From positions 11,391,501 to 11,455,500 of the forward strand of contig JAZHRO010000054.1 in NCBI GenBank assembly GCA_037157565.1: a stretch of DNA of 64,000 bases. The letters are read 5' to 3'. Made by a program: the position numbers and the translations under genes. A model generated the notes under the pieces. That model saw only the letters and a list, made by a program, of their open reading frames with translations, was not told where the DNA came from and made no database searches. Positions 11,992 through 22,409 of the stretch are shown here, one piece after another (position 1 is the stretch's first letter; every line of letters starts with the position of its first letter). The stretch comes from Thalassia testudinum. Taxonomy: Eukaryota > Streptophyta > Magnoliopsida > Alismatales > Hydrocharitaceae.

Positions 11992-13394
11992 TTAACTACC
12001 TGTTGCTACAGTTAGCTTCCTTCTTCTTCCGCGGGTCTTCTTCTTCGCCTGTGCCTGCACACTTCAGAGTTTTTCGTCAGAGGCAAAACCTACTCTACCC
12101 TCCCCCCCCCCCGCGCGTCTCTCTTTCTCTCTGAAACCACTCGTGGGAAAGCTCTCCCAGAGCTACCGGGTAACCGGGTTCGGGTCAGGCCCGGGTCCAG
12201 GCCCACCGGCGTGCGTGGTGGGCGAGGAGTGCAGGTCAGTCTTGAGTCGGGTCGGGTCGGTTCGGGTCAGGTCCGCGGGGCGTGAGCGCGGACGAGACCG
12301 GGTAACCGGGCGGGTGAAGGGGACCTCACCCCGTGTGCTGAGGCAGTAAGCCTTCAGCACTTTTGCATCTTATGTCGCTGCGGCTCTTCAGGCGTTTCCG
12401 AGGTGGGACTAAACGGCCCACCTCAATTGCGCGCCCGCAGCGGGGAATTCAGCAGGAGATGGCGGCGTCACGCGGAGCTTTCTTCCTGAGCTGCGAACCT
12501 GGTGTTTTGCCAAAACTCCTCGCAAGGCCTGGGAGTGAATCTGGGCTTGGCGCTGAGCGTGGCGCGCCTGTAGCTGCAGGCGGAAGCAGTTCCTCCTGCG
12601 CGGCAATGGCGGCGGAGGTCGGGTGGCCTGTCCGCAAGAAAACGGCCTCTCGGCCTAATCAGAGAGTGCCAGGAGCTTCGCCAGGGTGCGGCGAAGCTCG
12701 TGTGGGTGGTGGCGAGGCGCGGGGCGGCGTGCGAGGGCTGCCCTAGGTCGGACTGTGGGTCGGAGGATGGGTCTGTTCGGTGGGGTTGCAGAGGGTGATG
12801 TGGGGGGAGTGGCAGGGCGGAGGTTGATCAGGGTGAGGAGGCGGAGGTCCTGCGGTGGTCGGCGAGCCGTGTGGGTCGCTGAGATGATGGGAGCGGCTCG
12901 CCGGAGGGTGGTCGGAGGCGAAGGGGGTGAAGGTGGTCAGGGTCGGTCGAGGACTTAATTGAATAAATTGAAAGTGGGGAAAGAAAGAGGAGAAGAAGGG
13001 GAGTAGCTCTAGCTTACTTGCAGGGACGAAGGGGGAGGAACAGGGCGACAGTCGTATCGACTGTCGCCGGAGAAGACGATGCTCAGGGAAAGGGGCGGCG
13101 GCGAGCAGAGAGCCGGAGAGGCGCTAGCTGGGTGCGGCGTGGCGCGGGAAGAGCAGGGGAGGAAGTCTCTGCTGCTGGTATTGCGGCAGAGCGAAGAGGT
13201 GGAGGGGGAGGAAACCGCCGGAGCTGGTGAGCGTCTGCCGGAGGAAGAAGAGAGGAAAGTTGGGGATTTTCTCCGTCAGATCCAGGCTGCCCTGGTCGGT
13301 GGAGCAACGGGGGGTATTTATAGGGATCAAACAGGGAGGAAGGCGGAGGGAGACGACGTGTCTCCCTCGCCGGAGGATGGTCGGAAACAAGAAT

Positions 13395-13558
13395 CCATAC
13401 CGTCCGTGCGTTCGCACGGCCGGTATGGTGGGCTACAACGACCAGGGGGGTGTCCCTGCGACGGCTGACGACGCAGGGCACCCCCGGTTTACTTGCCAGG
13501 TCCCCCACCTCACCCTGCGCGGCGCCATGCTCCGCGCAAGGTCGCCGGAGCATGGTGC
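13395..13558 (-). promoter_or_regulatory. Cluster of three U3 hairpins in the ATH-1 LTR
   Basis: (1) 13395-13428: 16-bp arms around a 2-nt loop, one mismatch (CCATACCGTCCGTGCG / CGCACGGCCGGTATGG). (2) about 13448-13486: GGGTGTCCCTGCG and CGCAGGGCACCC. (3) about 13526-13556: CCATGCTCCG and CGGAGCATGG. All lie upstream (in the element sense) of TATAAATA at 13315-13322. The right LTR has the same set starting at 24408. A role in transcription or RNA structure is inferred. Confidence 0.6.
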
Positions 13559-14248
13559 TGGCAGGTTTTGCAGGAGGGACCTGATTGCAAAGAACGAAGG
13601 AGAGTTAGGGGCCAAAATGCGAGGGTTCAAAAGTTGAGGGCCAAAGAGTAAATATATGAGGACCAAAGTGTAAAGTCGGTCAAGGAGGTTTCTTCTTAGG
13701 CTCAAGTTTTTATACATGACTAATTAGGACCTAAGGAATCTGATGGTGAATTTAATTTTCATATTAAACCTTGTTTGACCGGGGAATTTACGCAAAAACC
13801 CAAATTAAGTTATTAATTGGGCATGGTTCTCAATGTAGGTCAAAATGGGTTCTAAAGGCCAAATTGAAGGTTCTAAACCCTAGAGATTATTTTTCTATGA
13901 ATTTTAGAGGGTTTATTCTATTTTTACTTTGCCTCGAACCTTGTGAATTGAAGTGGGTTGTTTTAGGGTTACAGATTTATCATTTAGTTTCTTGGAATTG
14001 CTGTAGCCCTTGCTAGATCATTTCATCCCACTTTTATTCTTATTAAGCTGCTTTGACCTATGTTTGGGCCCTGAATTACCCTGTATGCAGATTATACTAT
14101 TGAAATTGCATTTTTACCCCTTATGACTTGTTTTCTCCTTAAACTCAGAATTCTCTGAGTTAAGCCTTTCCTTGAGTTATGTAGGAGCTTTTATCCTTTG
14201 TATTGGGTCAAAATGAGCTAGTTATGGCTCATGATGAGGTTCTCATCA

Positions 14249-15782
14249 TACCCCCATGCCTAGCTTTTGCTAGTCCCTTAGCAAAAACTTAAGGTTTCAA
14301 CCCTTGTTCTAGACCATGAAGTTTTTAATAGTTTTAGATAAGTGCCTTTTTTATTTGAGCATAGATTAGGTTAGAATGCTGACCATAGGCCTAAAAGGTA
14401 CTCTAGTACCAATCAAGATCCAAATCTGTCTAGCCTTAGCCTCAGTCTTTTAGCAAAGGTTTTTAAGGCCCACAAGAACTAACCTAAGGTTTATTGGACT
14501 TCGTGGTTAAAGCACCCGTGCTTGAAATGATTTTAGCCCTGGCTCAGTTCGCAGTGCGTTTTGTAAGAGAGAGATAGAAAGTTTTTCTGTTTGGAGAGTT
14601 TTCTCTCTCTTTCTCTTTTTAGTTCTAGCCTAGGATTGGCTTTTCAACACGGTCTGTATCAGATTCCTTGCTCCCATCATCAATCCTCAAGGGTTCCTGG
14701 CGATCGATGCTTCGAGATAGCACCGCCCATGGCAACCCCCGGAACCCTGGCTATTGAGATTTCGAGATAATCCCATCCATGGTATTCCGTGGCCGAATCC
14801 AGACCCTGGCAATTGACACTTCGAGATAATGCCATCCATGGAATCTGAACCAGCAGAGTGCTTACATGCCCCCAGTAGGATATGTAAATATCCTAAGAGA
14901 CAAGCACCGAGGAGATGATATTTTGTTACGCATCTTCGAGGGGATTTCCCGCCTCTCTGCGCTGGGACTCGTCCAAATTAACTTGTGTTGATCGGCCACT
15001 CCTATTCTAGGTGTTCTTTTCAGATTTTTGCGACGCTTCTGCGTGATTCTGATTTTTACGCTTACTGAACCAGGCTGTGTGTGAGATTAGGGTGCTTAGG
15101 TTACTGAGTCCCGTAAACCAAAAATTAGTTAACGAGGCCGAATACTCCCTAAGCCTTAGACCTAATACTTCAGCTTTTCATTTTCCTCAACCTCTTGAGG
15201 AGTGTCCAGATCTTAATGGGTACTAAGAGTCTATTCAAGAATGCCTAAGGTTTGCATTCTTTACTAATCTTATTGTGCACTTTTCTTGAATGAGGTCTAG
15301 AACTTAGGTTAATTCCTTAGTTCCTTACTAATGACTATCACTTTTTCTCATAATTTTGTGCTCCTTTTTCCTTTTGTTTCTTTTCTCCTTCGCAAAATTT
15401 TCTTCTCTTTTCCTCTTATTCTTTTTCGAAAATTTTTTTTTTAATTTTTATGGTGTTTTTGGCATATGTGAATTTTTTGTTTGAAACAAGTTTTGCACTT
15501 TCATACCCCCCCCATGCCTAAGATTTGCAATGCCCTCATTGTAACCTAGGGGGTCTTAGTTCATTCCTTAAGACAGAAATTTGGATGAGTGAATGGGTTG
15601 GGTTGAATTTTTGCGGACGATTTCAAATCCCAGATGCAAACATCTGAGTTGGGGTCGGCTGTCTACAAGGGTGAACTTCGAGTGCTGAAAGGTGTCAAAA
15701 CAAGTTTCAGGTTTACAAAGAGAATGACGGGCTGCCTCCCGTTAAGCGCTGAGTTTTACGCCATCGGCTGGGCGCAATAAGC
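14249..15782 (-). other. ATH-1 3' non-coding region and polypurine tract
   Basis: Directly inside the 3' LTR lies TACCCCCATGCC (14249-14260), on the minus strand GGCATGGGGGTA, the probable plus-strand primer. The next ~1.5 kb has no ORF, but it is well conserved in ATH-2 (38350-39900) and ATH-3/4 (29102-29290 and 31003-32370), which lack gag-pol. No env-like gene is seen. Confidence 0.65.
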
Positions 15783-17183
15783 TTAAGGGGAAAGGAGGAT
15801 ATAAGATGCCTCAGCCAAATCAGTAGAAGTTACATCAATGAACGGCTTGAGTCTCTGACCGTTCACGATGAAAGGTTCAGAATCGTGGCTGAGTGGACTG
15901 ATTTCGATTGCTCCATTTCCAAAAACCTGTCGGACCAAATATGGTCCGACCCACTTAGATCTCAGTTTTCCTGGGAAGAGTTTGAGTCGGGCATCAAAGA
16001 GTAGGACCTTTTGACCAGGATGAAAGATCTTTCTCGAGATGTGTTTGTCGTGGAAGGCTTTAACCCGCTCCTTGTAGATTTGCGAGTTCTCGTACGCGTC
16101 TATGCGTAATTCATCGATCTTGCTGATTTGGAGTTTTCTGTGGGTCCCAGCCTTGGAAAGATCCAGATTACAGTTCCGTACTGCCCAATAGGCTTTATGC
16201 TCCAGTTCGACGGGAAGGTGGCATGCCTTTCCGTACACCAATCTAAAGGGAGACATGCCCAATTGGGTCTTGTGGGCGGTCCTATAGGCCCACAATGCTT
16301 CCGGAAGTCGGGACGACCAGTCCTTCCTGTCAGGTCGAACAGTGACTTGCAGGATTTTCTTGATCTCCCGATTAGACAGCTCAGCTAGACCATTAGTTTG
16401 GGGGTGGTAAGGAGTAGAGATTCGGTGAGACACCCCGTATTTGGTCATCAGTGACCTAAACTGAGCATTTGTGAAATGGGTCCCCCCATCAGAGATTATT
16501 GCACGAGGAATCCCGAACCTTGAGAAAATGTGTTGATGAATGAATTTGAGAACGATTTTGTGATCACAGGTTCGGGTCGGTATGGCTTCGATCCATTTGG
16601 ACACGTAGTCCACAGCCAACAGAATGTATTCGAAACCATCCAAAACAGGAAATGGGCCCATAAAATCAATCCCCCAAACATCAAAGATTTCACATACTAG
16701 AATCGGTTGCATAGGCATCATGTCGCGATGGCTCATGTTGCCCAAAGTCTGGCAACGACTGCATGCCCTGCAATGACTGTATGCGTCTTTGAACAGTGTG
16801 GGCCAGTAAAAGCCGCACTGGAGGACTTTTGATGCGGTTTTATGCCCGGCAAAATGGCCACCGCATGCCTGGTCATGGCAGAAAGAGAGGATATTGTTGA
16901 CTTCCCCTTCCGGGACACATCTCCGGATGATCTGATCGGCACCTATGCGGAAGAGGTACGGGTCTTCCCAAATGTAATACTTGGCATCGGAGCGTAATTT
17001 GTCTTTCTTGGCCTTCGGCCAATCGGACGGGGTCTGATGAGATGCCAAGTAATTTACAATATTAGCGAACCATGGAAGGCTAGTACCAATAGTCAGCAGG
17101 TGCTCATCGGGAAAATGCTCAGTGATGGGTCCGGAAGGGTCAATTATAGAAGGAAGACGGGACAAGTGATCAGCTACCACGTT
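15783..17183 (-). CDS. pol: ATH-1 integrase region of pol
   Basis: Integrase, which inserts the element cDNA into chromosomes. Counting from residue 1 of the 465-residue segment that follows the preceding stop, the zinc-binding HHCC motif is H109, H113, C140, C143. The catalytic triad is D172 (GIDFMGPFP), D231 (SDGGTHF) and E267, with 35 residues between the last two as expected for retroviral-type integrases. The C-terminal part ([19 protein letters not shown] then KWVGPYLV) matches the GPY/F-type C-terminal domain of gypsy integrases; no chromodomain is visible. It is in the same frame as the RT/RNase H segment, separated by one TAA codon at 17184-17186 where related elements have a glutamate. 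It has no start codon of its own, so the frame belongs to one polyprotein. Confidence 0.9.
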   Translation of the reverse strand, partial: NVVADHLSRLPSIIDPSGPITEHFPDEHLLTIGTSLPWFANIVNYLASHQTPSDWPKAKKDKLRSDAKYYIWEDPYLFRIGADQIIRRCVPEGEVNNILSFCHDQACGGHFAGHKTASKVLQCGFYWPTLFKDAYSHCRACSRCQTLGNMSHRDMMPMQPILVCEIFDVWGIDFMGPFPVLDGFEYILLAVDYVSKWIEAIPTRTCDHKIVLKFIHQHIFSRFGIPRAIISDGGTHFTNAQFRSLMTKYGVSHRISTPYHPQTNGLAELSNREIKKILQVTVRPDRKDWSSRLPEALWAYRTAHKTQLGMSPFRLVYGKACHLPVELEHKAYWAVRNCNLDLSKAGTHRKLQISKIDELRIDAYENSQIYKERVKAFHDKHISRKIFHPGQKVLLFDARLKLFPGKLRSKWVGPYLVRQVFGNGAIEISPLSHDSEPFIVNGQRLKPFIDVTSTDLAEASYILLSP

Positions 17184-18581
17184 TTATTTTCCCGCTTTGT
17201 CGCGAATCTCAAGGTCAAATTCTTGCAACAGCAAGATCCATCGGATTAATCGAGGCTTCGCGTCCTTCTTCGCAAGGAGATGCCTCACAGCTGTGTGATC
17301 CGAGTATATGATGACATGGGAACCCAGAAGGTACGATCTGAACTTCTCAAGGGCAAATACTACAGCTAGCAGCTCTTTCTCAGTAACTGTATAGTTACGC
17401 TGAGCCTCATCGAGTGTTTTGCTGGCGTAGTAAATGACCACAGGTTTCTTGTCATTTTTCTGCCCCAAAACCGCTTCTACAGCGAAGTCGGATGCATCAC
17501 ACATGATCTCAAAGGGTTGAGACCAATCAGGGGACTGTAGGATCGGGGCTTGGGTGACTCGGTCACGCAGGATTTCAAATGCTGGAGTGCATTCCTTGGA
17601 GATTTCGAAGGGAACATCCTTGGAGAGAAGAGTGGTCAGGGGGCGTGCGATTTTTGAAAAATCAGGGATAAATCGTCGATAAAAACCGACATGCCCTAAA
17701 AAGGATCGGATGTCCCTGATCGAGCTAGGCATAGGAAGGTGAGAAATCAGATTAACCTTAGCTTGATCCACTTGGATACCTTTTTCCGAAATTGAGTGTC
17801 CCAGGACAATTCCCTCAGGCACCATGAAATGGCTCTTTTCCCAGGAAAGAACCAAATTCACATCGATGCACCGCCTGAGTATGTGGACCAAGTGTTGGAG
17901 GCAATCGTCGAATGATGCTCCGAAAACTGAAAAGTCATCCATGAAGACTTCCAGATAATCACCTACCATATCTGAGAATATGGCAAGCATGCATCGCTGA
18001 AAAGTAGCGGGTGCATTGCAAAGACCGAAAGGCATCCTTCGGAAAGCGTATGTTCCGAAGGGGCAGGTGAACGTGGTCTTTTCTTGGTCCTCAGGATGGA
18101 TTGCCACCTGGTTATAACCGGAGTACCCGTCAAGAAAGCAGAAGAACCTATTTCCCGCTAGTTTTTCGAGAATTTGATCAATGAAGGGTAGTGGGAAATG
18201 ATCCTTCTTCGTGGAGGAATTGAGTCGACGGTAATCTATACAGACTCTCCACGAGTTGGCTAATCGGGTAGGAATGATTTCTCCGGTCTCAGTCGTTATA
18301 GTGGTGAGTCCTGCCTTCTTGGGCACGACCTGAATTGGGCTCACCCAACGACTATCGGAGATCGGGTAGATGATCCCGGCATCTAACCACTTGATGATCT
18401 CCTTTTTCACGACCTCCTGCAGATTGGGGTTTAAGCGTCTCTGCATCTCACGAGAAGGTCGTGTGCCCTCTTCTGAATAGATATGATGAGTACAATAAGA
18501 GGGACTTATTCCAGTCAAATCATCGAGAGTCCATCCGATGGCTCTGCGATGTTGCTGGAGGACAACAATCAGACGGGCTTC
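17184..18581 (-). CDS. pol: ATH-1 reverse transcriptase and RNase H region of pol
   Basis: Copies element RNA into DNA and removes the RNA template. Residues are counted from position 18518. [22 protein letters not shown] (about 40-58), VCIDYRRLN (92-100), [13 protein letters not shown] (174-186) and the catalytic FMDD at 192-195. RNase H: D341 (CDAS), E382 ([13 protein letters not shown]) and D407 (YSDH). The usual AVGAVLGQ reads AVEAVLGQ here, a possibly damaging Gly-to-Glu change. The upstream boundary is a TAG codon (18582-18584), the downstream boundary a TAA codon (17184-17186). Both are in frame, so this is the middle of one gag-pol frame interrupted by two nonsense mutations. Confidence 0.9.
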   Translation of the reverse strand, partial: EARLIVVLQQHRRAIGWTLDDLTGISPSYCTHHIYSEEGTRPSREMQRRLNPNLQEVVKKEIIKWLDAGIIYPISDSRWVSPIQVVPKKAGLTTITTETGEIIPTRLANSWRVCIDYRRLNSSTKKDHFPLPFIDQILEKLAGNRFFCFLDGYSGYNQVAIHPEDQEKTTFTCPFGTYAFRRMPFGLCNAPATFQRCMLAIFSDMVGDYLEVFMDDFSVFGASFDDCLQHLVHILRRCIDVNLVLSWEKSHFMVPEGIVLGHSISEKGIQVDQAKVNLISHLPMPSSIRDIRSFLGHVGFYRRFIPDFSKIARPLTTLLSKDVPFEISKECTPAFEILRDRVTQAPILQSPDWSQPFEIMCDASDFAVEAVLGQKNDKKPVVIYYASKTLDEAQRNYTVTEKELLAVVFALEKFRSYLLGSHVIIYSDHTAVRHLLAKKDAKPRLIRWILLLQEFDLEIRDKAGK

Positions 18582-21326
18582 CTATTCAGGACTGAGGTTG
18601 GAATTGATGATCACAGGAAGGGTCTGATTAGAACCCAAAAAGATGTATTTTAAGTGAGCAGGAAGGGGTTTCAGTTCGAGGATGGGGTTTTCAGCAGCAG
18701 CGGGTGGTTCAGTATAGATGTGAGGTTCAAGGGTGGGAGTTACTGGGTTGTTCATATCTGGATTCAACTCCTCTGTTTGCGGGTCAAGATCCTTCTGTGG
18801 TTGATGAGGCACAATCGAGTCACTCTGGAGGTGTGATTCATCAACCAAAGTCTTGATGTCACAAATTTGCTCGATGACGCCGCAATTAATTCCTTGTTGG
18901 GCCTTAAATATATCAATTTTCAGTGTTTGATCTCCAAACTTAAGCTCTATTTGGCCCTCCTCACAGCTGATGTTGGCTCTAGCAGTAGCCAAGAAAGGTC
19001 TCCCTAGAATGATTGGTGTATCCCTAGGGTTCTCAGGTGCATCCATATCTAAGACTATGAAGTCCACTGGAAAATAGAAATCCCGCACTCTCACGATAAC
19101 ATCCTCGAGAATCCCTTTTGGTGACTTTATAGATCGATCTGCTAATTGTAATGTCACCTCGGTTGGTTTCAGCTCAGATTCCTCTAGATGGTCAAGTAAG
19201 GATGTGGGTATCAGGTTTATGGATGCGCCCAAGTCTAACAATGCTCTATCAAATTGGATACCACCTATCTTACAGGAAATCAGGGGAGTTCCAGGATCTT
19301 TTGCCTTGGGTGGGAGTCTACTAAGGATTACAGAGCTGGCTTGCTCTGACAGAACAATTGGGCTCCCTCCCTTGGTTCGCGGCTTACGCTGGGGTGTACA
19401 TAAATTCTTTAGAAATCGTGCATAAGCTGGTACGTGGCGGATTGCATCCATCAAGGGGATGTTTATGTGGACCTGCTCAAAGAGCTTGACCAGGTCCTCC
19501 TCAGGGGCCACGGGTTTGGTGGTCTTCTTTCCCTTGGTCAAGGCCTCGGGAAACGGGATCTTGGTTGGTTCTTCTAGGATAGGTTCAGGTTGTGGATCTG
19601 GAACAGCGGTACCTTGGATAACTATCCTAGGGTCATGGTTATCAGGCTGGGAGTGGTTTGGATAATGCGGGTCTTGAGTTGTCTTACCACTACGTGTTGT
19701 TACAGAATTTAATCCGGCCTGATTTTTGTTTGGGTTTGGTAGGAGGGGTGGCTGCTGCTGAAATCCTGCATAAGAAGTTGAGGCTTCCATCTCGTCTGGA
19801 GATGGAGCAGTAGGAGCCTGATAAATCCATTGGGCGTGGCCTAAATTTGGATTCATAACGCGCTTCTGGGTTGGCACGTTATTTGGGTTAGGAAGAGGTT
19901 GGGAAGGGAGTGTGCCTGGTTGGCGAGAATTTGCCAGCTGGGCCAGTTGAGTTTTTACTTCAGTAAGCTCGTCCTTGTGCTGTTTTTGAATAGCCGCATT
20001 CGATTTTTGAATGTCAGCCAGAGTCTGAAGGATTAAGGACATTTGATCTTGATTTGGCCCTGATGGATAAGTAGGGTTGGGCCGAGGCTGAGGCGACTGG
20101 TAGTGATGAGAGGGCTGTGGGCGGGACTGAAAAGGTGGTCTTTGGGTTTGGGAATTTCCCGCCCAGTGAAAATTGGGATGGTTTCGCCATCCAGGGTTGT
20201 AAGTGTTGGAGAATGGGTCGTTCTGGATGGCGTTGAGGTCCTCGCAGGTCTGAGGACCCTCCTGAGAATCAGGGAAAGGAGGAATGGAGTTCCCCCGGCT
20301 GGTGTAGAAAGGATCGGATGATCTTCCAGTCCAGGAATCAGATGGGGATGGATATGGATCCATCCCAGGGGAGGATCGGTGGAGGATGTTTTGCACAGTC
20401 TCCTGTGTGGAAGGAGGTTGTGCAAAGGAGTTACGCGCAGAGGTGGCTCGCTGCAAGTGCTGAGTCAGCTCATCCACCTTCTTTTCAATGATTGAGACCT
20501 TGTCCAATCGACTGGCCATCAATTCCAGGTCGACTGATGCGGACAGGCTCTGCGTCTCATGTGCTCCCTTAAGATTCGTCGCTGCGCGGGTATTCGTCCT
20601 GTCGAATAATCCCATGGAGTCATTGTTGATGGAGTTCTCGCACATGTTTTCGAGAATCTCCCATACGGTGTCTTCATGTTGACCCATGATGTTTCCTCCG
20701 CAAGTTGCATTGACGAAAAGGCGGATGTCCTCACGGAGTCCCTGGTAAAAAGATTGGACTTGTTCCCATTTAGGAACTCCGTGATGGGGGCACTTTCTCA
20801 TGAGATCCTGAAAACGATCCCATGCCTCATGGAGAGGTTCTCCTGATTGTTGAGTGAAGTGTGTAATCTGATGGCGCAAGGCGTTGGTTCGACCAACGGG
20901 AAAAAACTTTTTCAAAAATTCGGATTGAAGTTCTTCCCAAGTGTTGATCGGCCGGGTCTGAGTTTGATACCAATGGGCGGCCTTGTCCATAAGAGAAAAG
21001 GAGAACATCTTCATGAGAAGAATATCCCGATTTTGCGCATCTGATCCAAAAGTGTGGGCCAGATGCTTTAGCTGTTTGATGTGCTGGAAGGGATCTTCAG
21101 AATTAAGCCCATGGAATTTAGGTATAGCATGAATCATGTTGGGCTTTAGTTCGGAATCAGGTCCTCCAGTCGGGATTCTGACTCGAGGCTCAATGGCCAC
21201 TGCAGCAGGATTGTAGTGGTCCCGCATCATAGGACGCTGTGGTGGGTGCACGAAGTTTTGGAAGAGGTCATTGAGTCGCTGGAGCTGGTGTTCCAGATTA
21301 TTTTCTTCCTCAACTGGCTGAGCCAT
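18582..21326 (-). CDS. gag: ATH-1 gag and protease region
   Basis: Gag forms the particle and the aspartic protease cleaves the polyprotein. I place the start at the ATG at 21326 (MAQPVEEEN), because the open frame further upstream to 21665 begins at GTG and belongs to the leader. Gag signature: DKAAHWYQTQ, TWEELQSEFLKKFFP, EAWDRFQDLMRKCPHHGVP and VQSFYQGL, typical of the retrotransposon gag family and close to Athila. A Pro/Gln/Asn-rich linker follows, with no CCHC zinc knuckle. Protease: LLDLGASINLIP near 19218-19245; DLGAS replaces DTGAS as is usual in Athila. The frame ends at TAG 18582-18584, where a glutamine codon is expected (PEQEAR context in relatives). Confidence 0.9.
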   Translation of the reverse strand: MAQPVEEENNLEHQLQRLNDLFQNFVHPPQRPMMRDHYNPAAVAIEPRVRIPTGGPDSELKPNMIHAIPKFHGLNSEDPFQHIKQLKHLAHTFGSDAQNRDILLMKMFSFSLMDKAAHWYQTQTRPINTWEELQSEFLKKFFPVGRTNALRHQITHFTQQSGEPLHEAWDRFQDLMRKCPHHGVPKWEQVQSFYQGLREDIRLFVNATCGGNIMGQHEDTVWEILENMCENSINNDSMGLFDRTNTRAATNLKGAHETQSLSASVDLELMASRLDKVSIIEKKVDELTQHLQRATSARNSFAQPPSTQETVQNILHRSSPGMDPYPSPSDSWTGRSSDPFYTSRGNSIPPFPDSQEGPQTCEDLNAIQNDPFSNTYNPGWRNHPNFHWAGNSQTQRPPFQSRPQPSHHYQSPQPRPNPTYPSGPNQDQMSLILQTLADIQKSNAAIQKQHKDELTEVKTQLAQLANSRQPGTLPSQPLPNPNNVPTQKRVMNPNLGHAQWIYQAPTAPSPDEMEASTSYAGFQQQPPLLPNPNKNQAGLNSVTTRSGKTTQDPHYPNHSQPDNHDPRIVIQGTAVPDPQPEPILEEPTKIPFPEALTKGKKTTKPVAPEEDLVKLFEQVHINIPLMDAIRHVPAYARFLKNLCTPQRKPRTKGGSPIVLSEQASSVILSRLPPKAKDPGTPLISCKIGGIQFDRALLDLGASINLIPTSLLDHLEESELKPTEVTLQLADRSIKSPKGILEDVIVRVRDFYFPVDFIVLDMDAPENPRDTPIILGRPFLATARANISCEEGQIELKFGDQTLKIDIFKAQQGINCGVIEQICDIKTLVDESHLQSDSIVPHQPQKDLDPQTEELNPDMNNPVTPTLEPHIYTEPPAAAENPILELKPLPAHLKYIFLGSNQTLPVIINSNLSPE

Positions 21327-22388
21327 GATGGGGGAAGAAGAAGAACTTGGTTCTGAATCAGAAGAGAGAATAATGTGAGGGTGTTGCTGCAAAAACACGG
21401 GCGTCGAGGCTTGGCCTTGACGAGAGCGAATTTCTAATGGAGGTCTTAAGGGTGGTCCTAGGGACCTCCTTCCGTACATGCACAGTTGGGAGAGGTAAGT
21501 TAGAAGGTGCTGGACCCAATCAAGACACCCAAAAATGTGTTGGGTGACTATAGAGGTGCGGGGCAGATGGACCCCTTGATCAGAAAGATCGTCCACCTGA
21601 GAATTACCTGGGCAGCCAGAGAGGGAGAGTCCCGCGAAGACCCCTACACGGTAGAGCGTCCCCACGGGTTACAGGGTTTCCCCCACCCGACCTCTCTTGT
21701 CACTGCGGTTCCAGGTAGACCAGAATGGGGATCTTGACCTCTTAAGTCTACCAATTTTAAGATCAGGGTGCTTAAGGTTTCACTTGAACTTTAGTCTTTT
21801 TAAGTGCAAAGAGTGACCTAATTTAAGGTTGGTTAACCCAAAGGGGTCAACTTTACCTCTTGTTTTCTTTGAGAGCTTTTTGGGTCCTTTCTTTTAGGGT
21901 CCAAGTGTTTAAAGAGAGAGCCAATTGTTTAGGATTTTTCTTGTTAATTATTTTCAATCAATGGCTTGGGCACACCTCTTTTGGATTTCCTCAATTCTTG
22001 ATTAAGGGGTGTGTCTCTACTGAAATCCTAATGTTTGACCTTATGTTGGCTCTACTTGATCCATTTACTCTTTGTTGGGCAATTAGGGCTCAAGCAAGAA
22101 TGTGTTAGCCCTTAAATACCCTTAATAGTGTGCAGGAGTGATGAGTTGAAAACATGCAACTCTTTATGGTTACTAAGTATGGAAGACAGGTTAGCCCTAT
22201 ATTGCTTGTTCTTTTCTTTTCTTCCTCTTTAGAGTTTAGGGGTTAATAGTGAGAGGAAAAATTTACCTGTCTTCGGAGTGGTTGTCGTGTGGTTGCTTGT
22301 CTTCTTGAGTTCCTGTAGCTGCACAAAAGAGAGGAGATTATCAGAAATTAAAAGAAACAGGAATGTTTACCTCTAGAATAGCCGTTGC
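21327..22388 (-). other. ATH-1 5' leader
   Basis: This lies between primer site and gag. The distal part (about 21507-21720) is conserved in ATH-2 (about 41965-42200) and ATH-3/4 (about 48120-48390), up to the gag ATG position. An open frame through it (GTLYRVGVFAGL) starts with GTG and is not proposed as a protein. Conservation in gag-less elements suggests an RNA signal such as packaging or dimerisation (inference). Confidence 0.6.
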
Positions 22389-22406
22389 TCCCCGGCAGCG
22401 GCGCCA
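22389..22406 (-). other. ATH-1 primer binding site (tRNA-Asp)
   Basis: Plus strand TCCCCGGCAGCGGCGCCA; plant tRNA-Asp ends TCCCCGGCAACGGCGCCA, giving 17 of 18 matches. It is separated from the 5' LTR (start 22410) by three bases (AAA). Confidence 0.85.
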
Positions 22407-22409
22407 AAA

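Larger units (their letters stand above)
11412..14248 (-). repeat. ATH-1 3' LTR (left copy)
   Basis: TG at 11412 (TGAAGTCGGTTGG) to CA at 14248 (plus-strand reading). In minus orientation: U3, three hairpins (13395-13558), TATAAATA (plus 13315-13322), GC-rich transcribed segment, possible intron (12055-13017), CTT/GAA tract (11640-11930) and a perfect 12-bp hairpin with arms GTCGTCTGATTT at 11966-11991. The 156-codon and similar frames inside are unsupported. Confidence 0.92.

Noticed and set aside
21327..21665. Leader frame GTLYRVGVFAGL upstream of ATH-1 gag (and 41965-42168 in ATH-2)
   Set aside because: First codon is GTG, not ATG, and the frame is short in ATH-2. Better seen as conserved leader RNA than as a protein.
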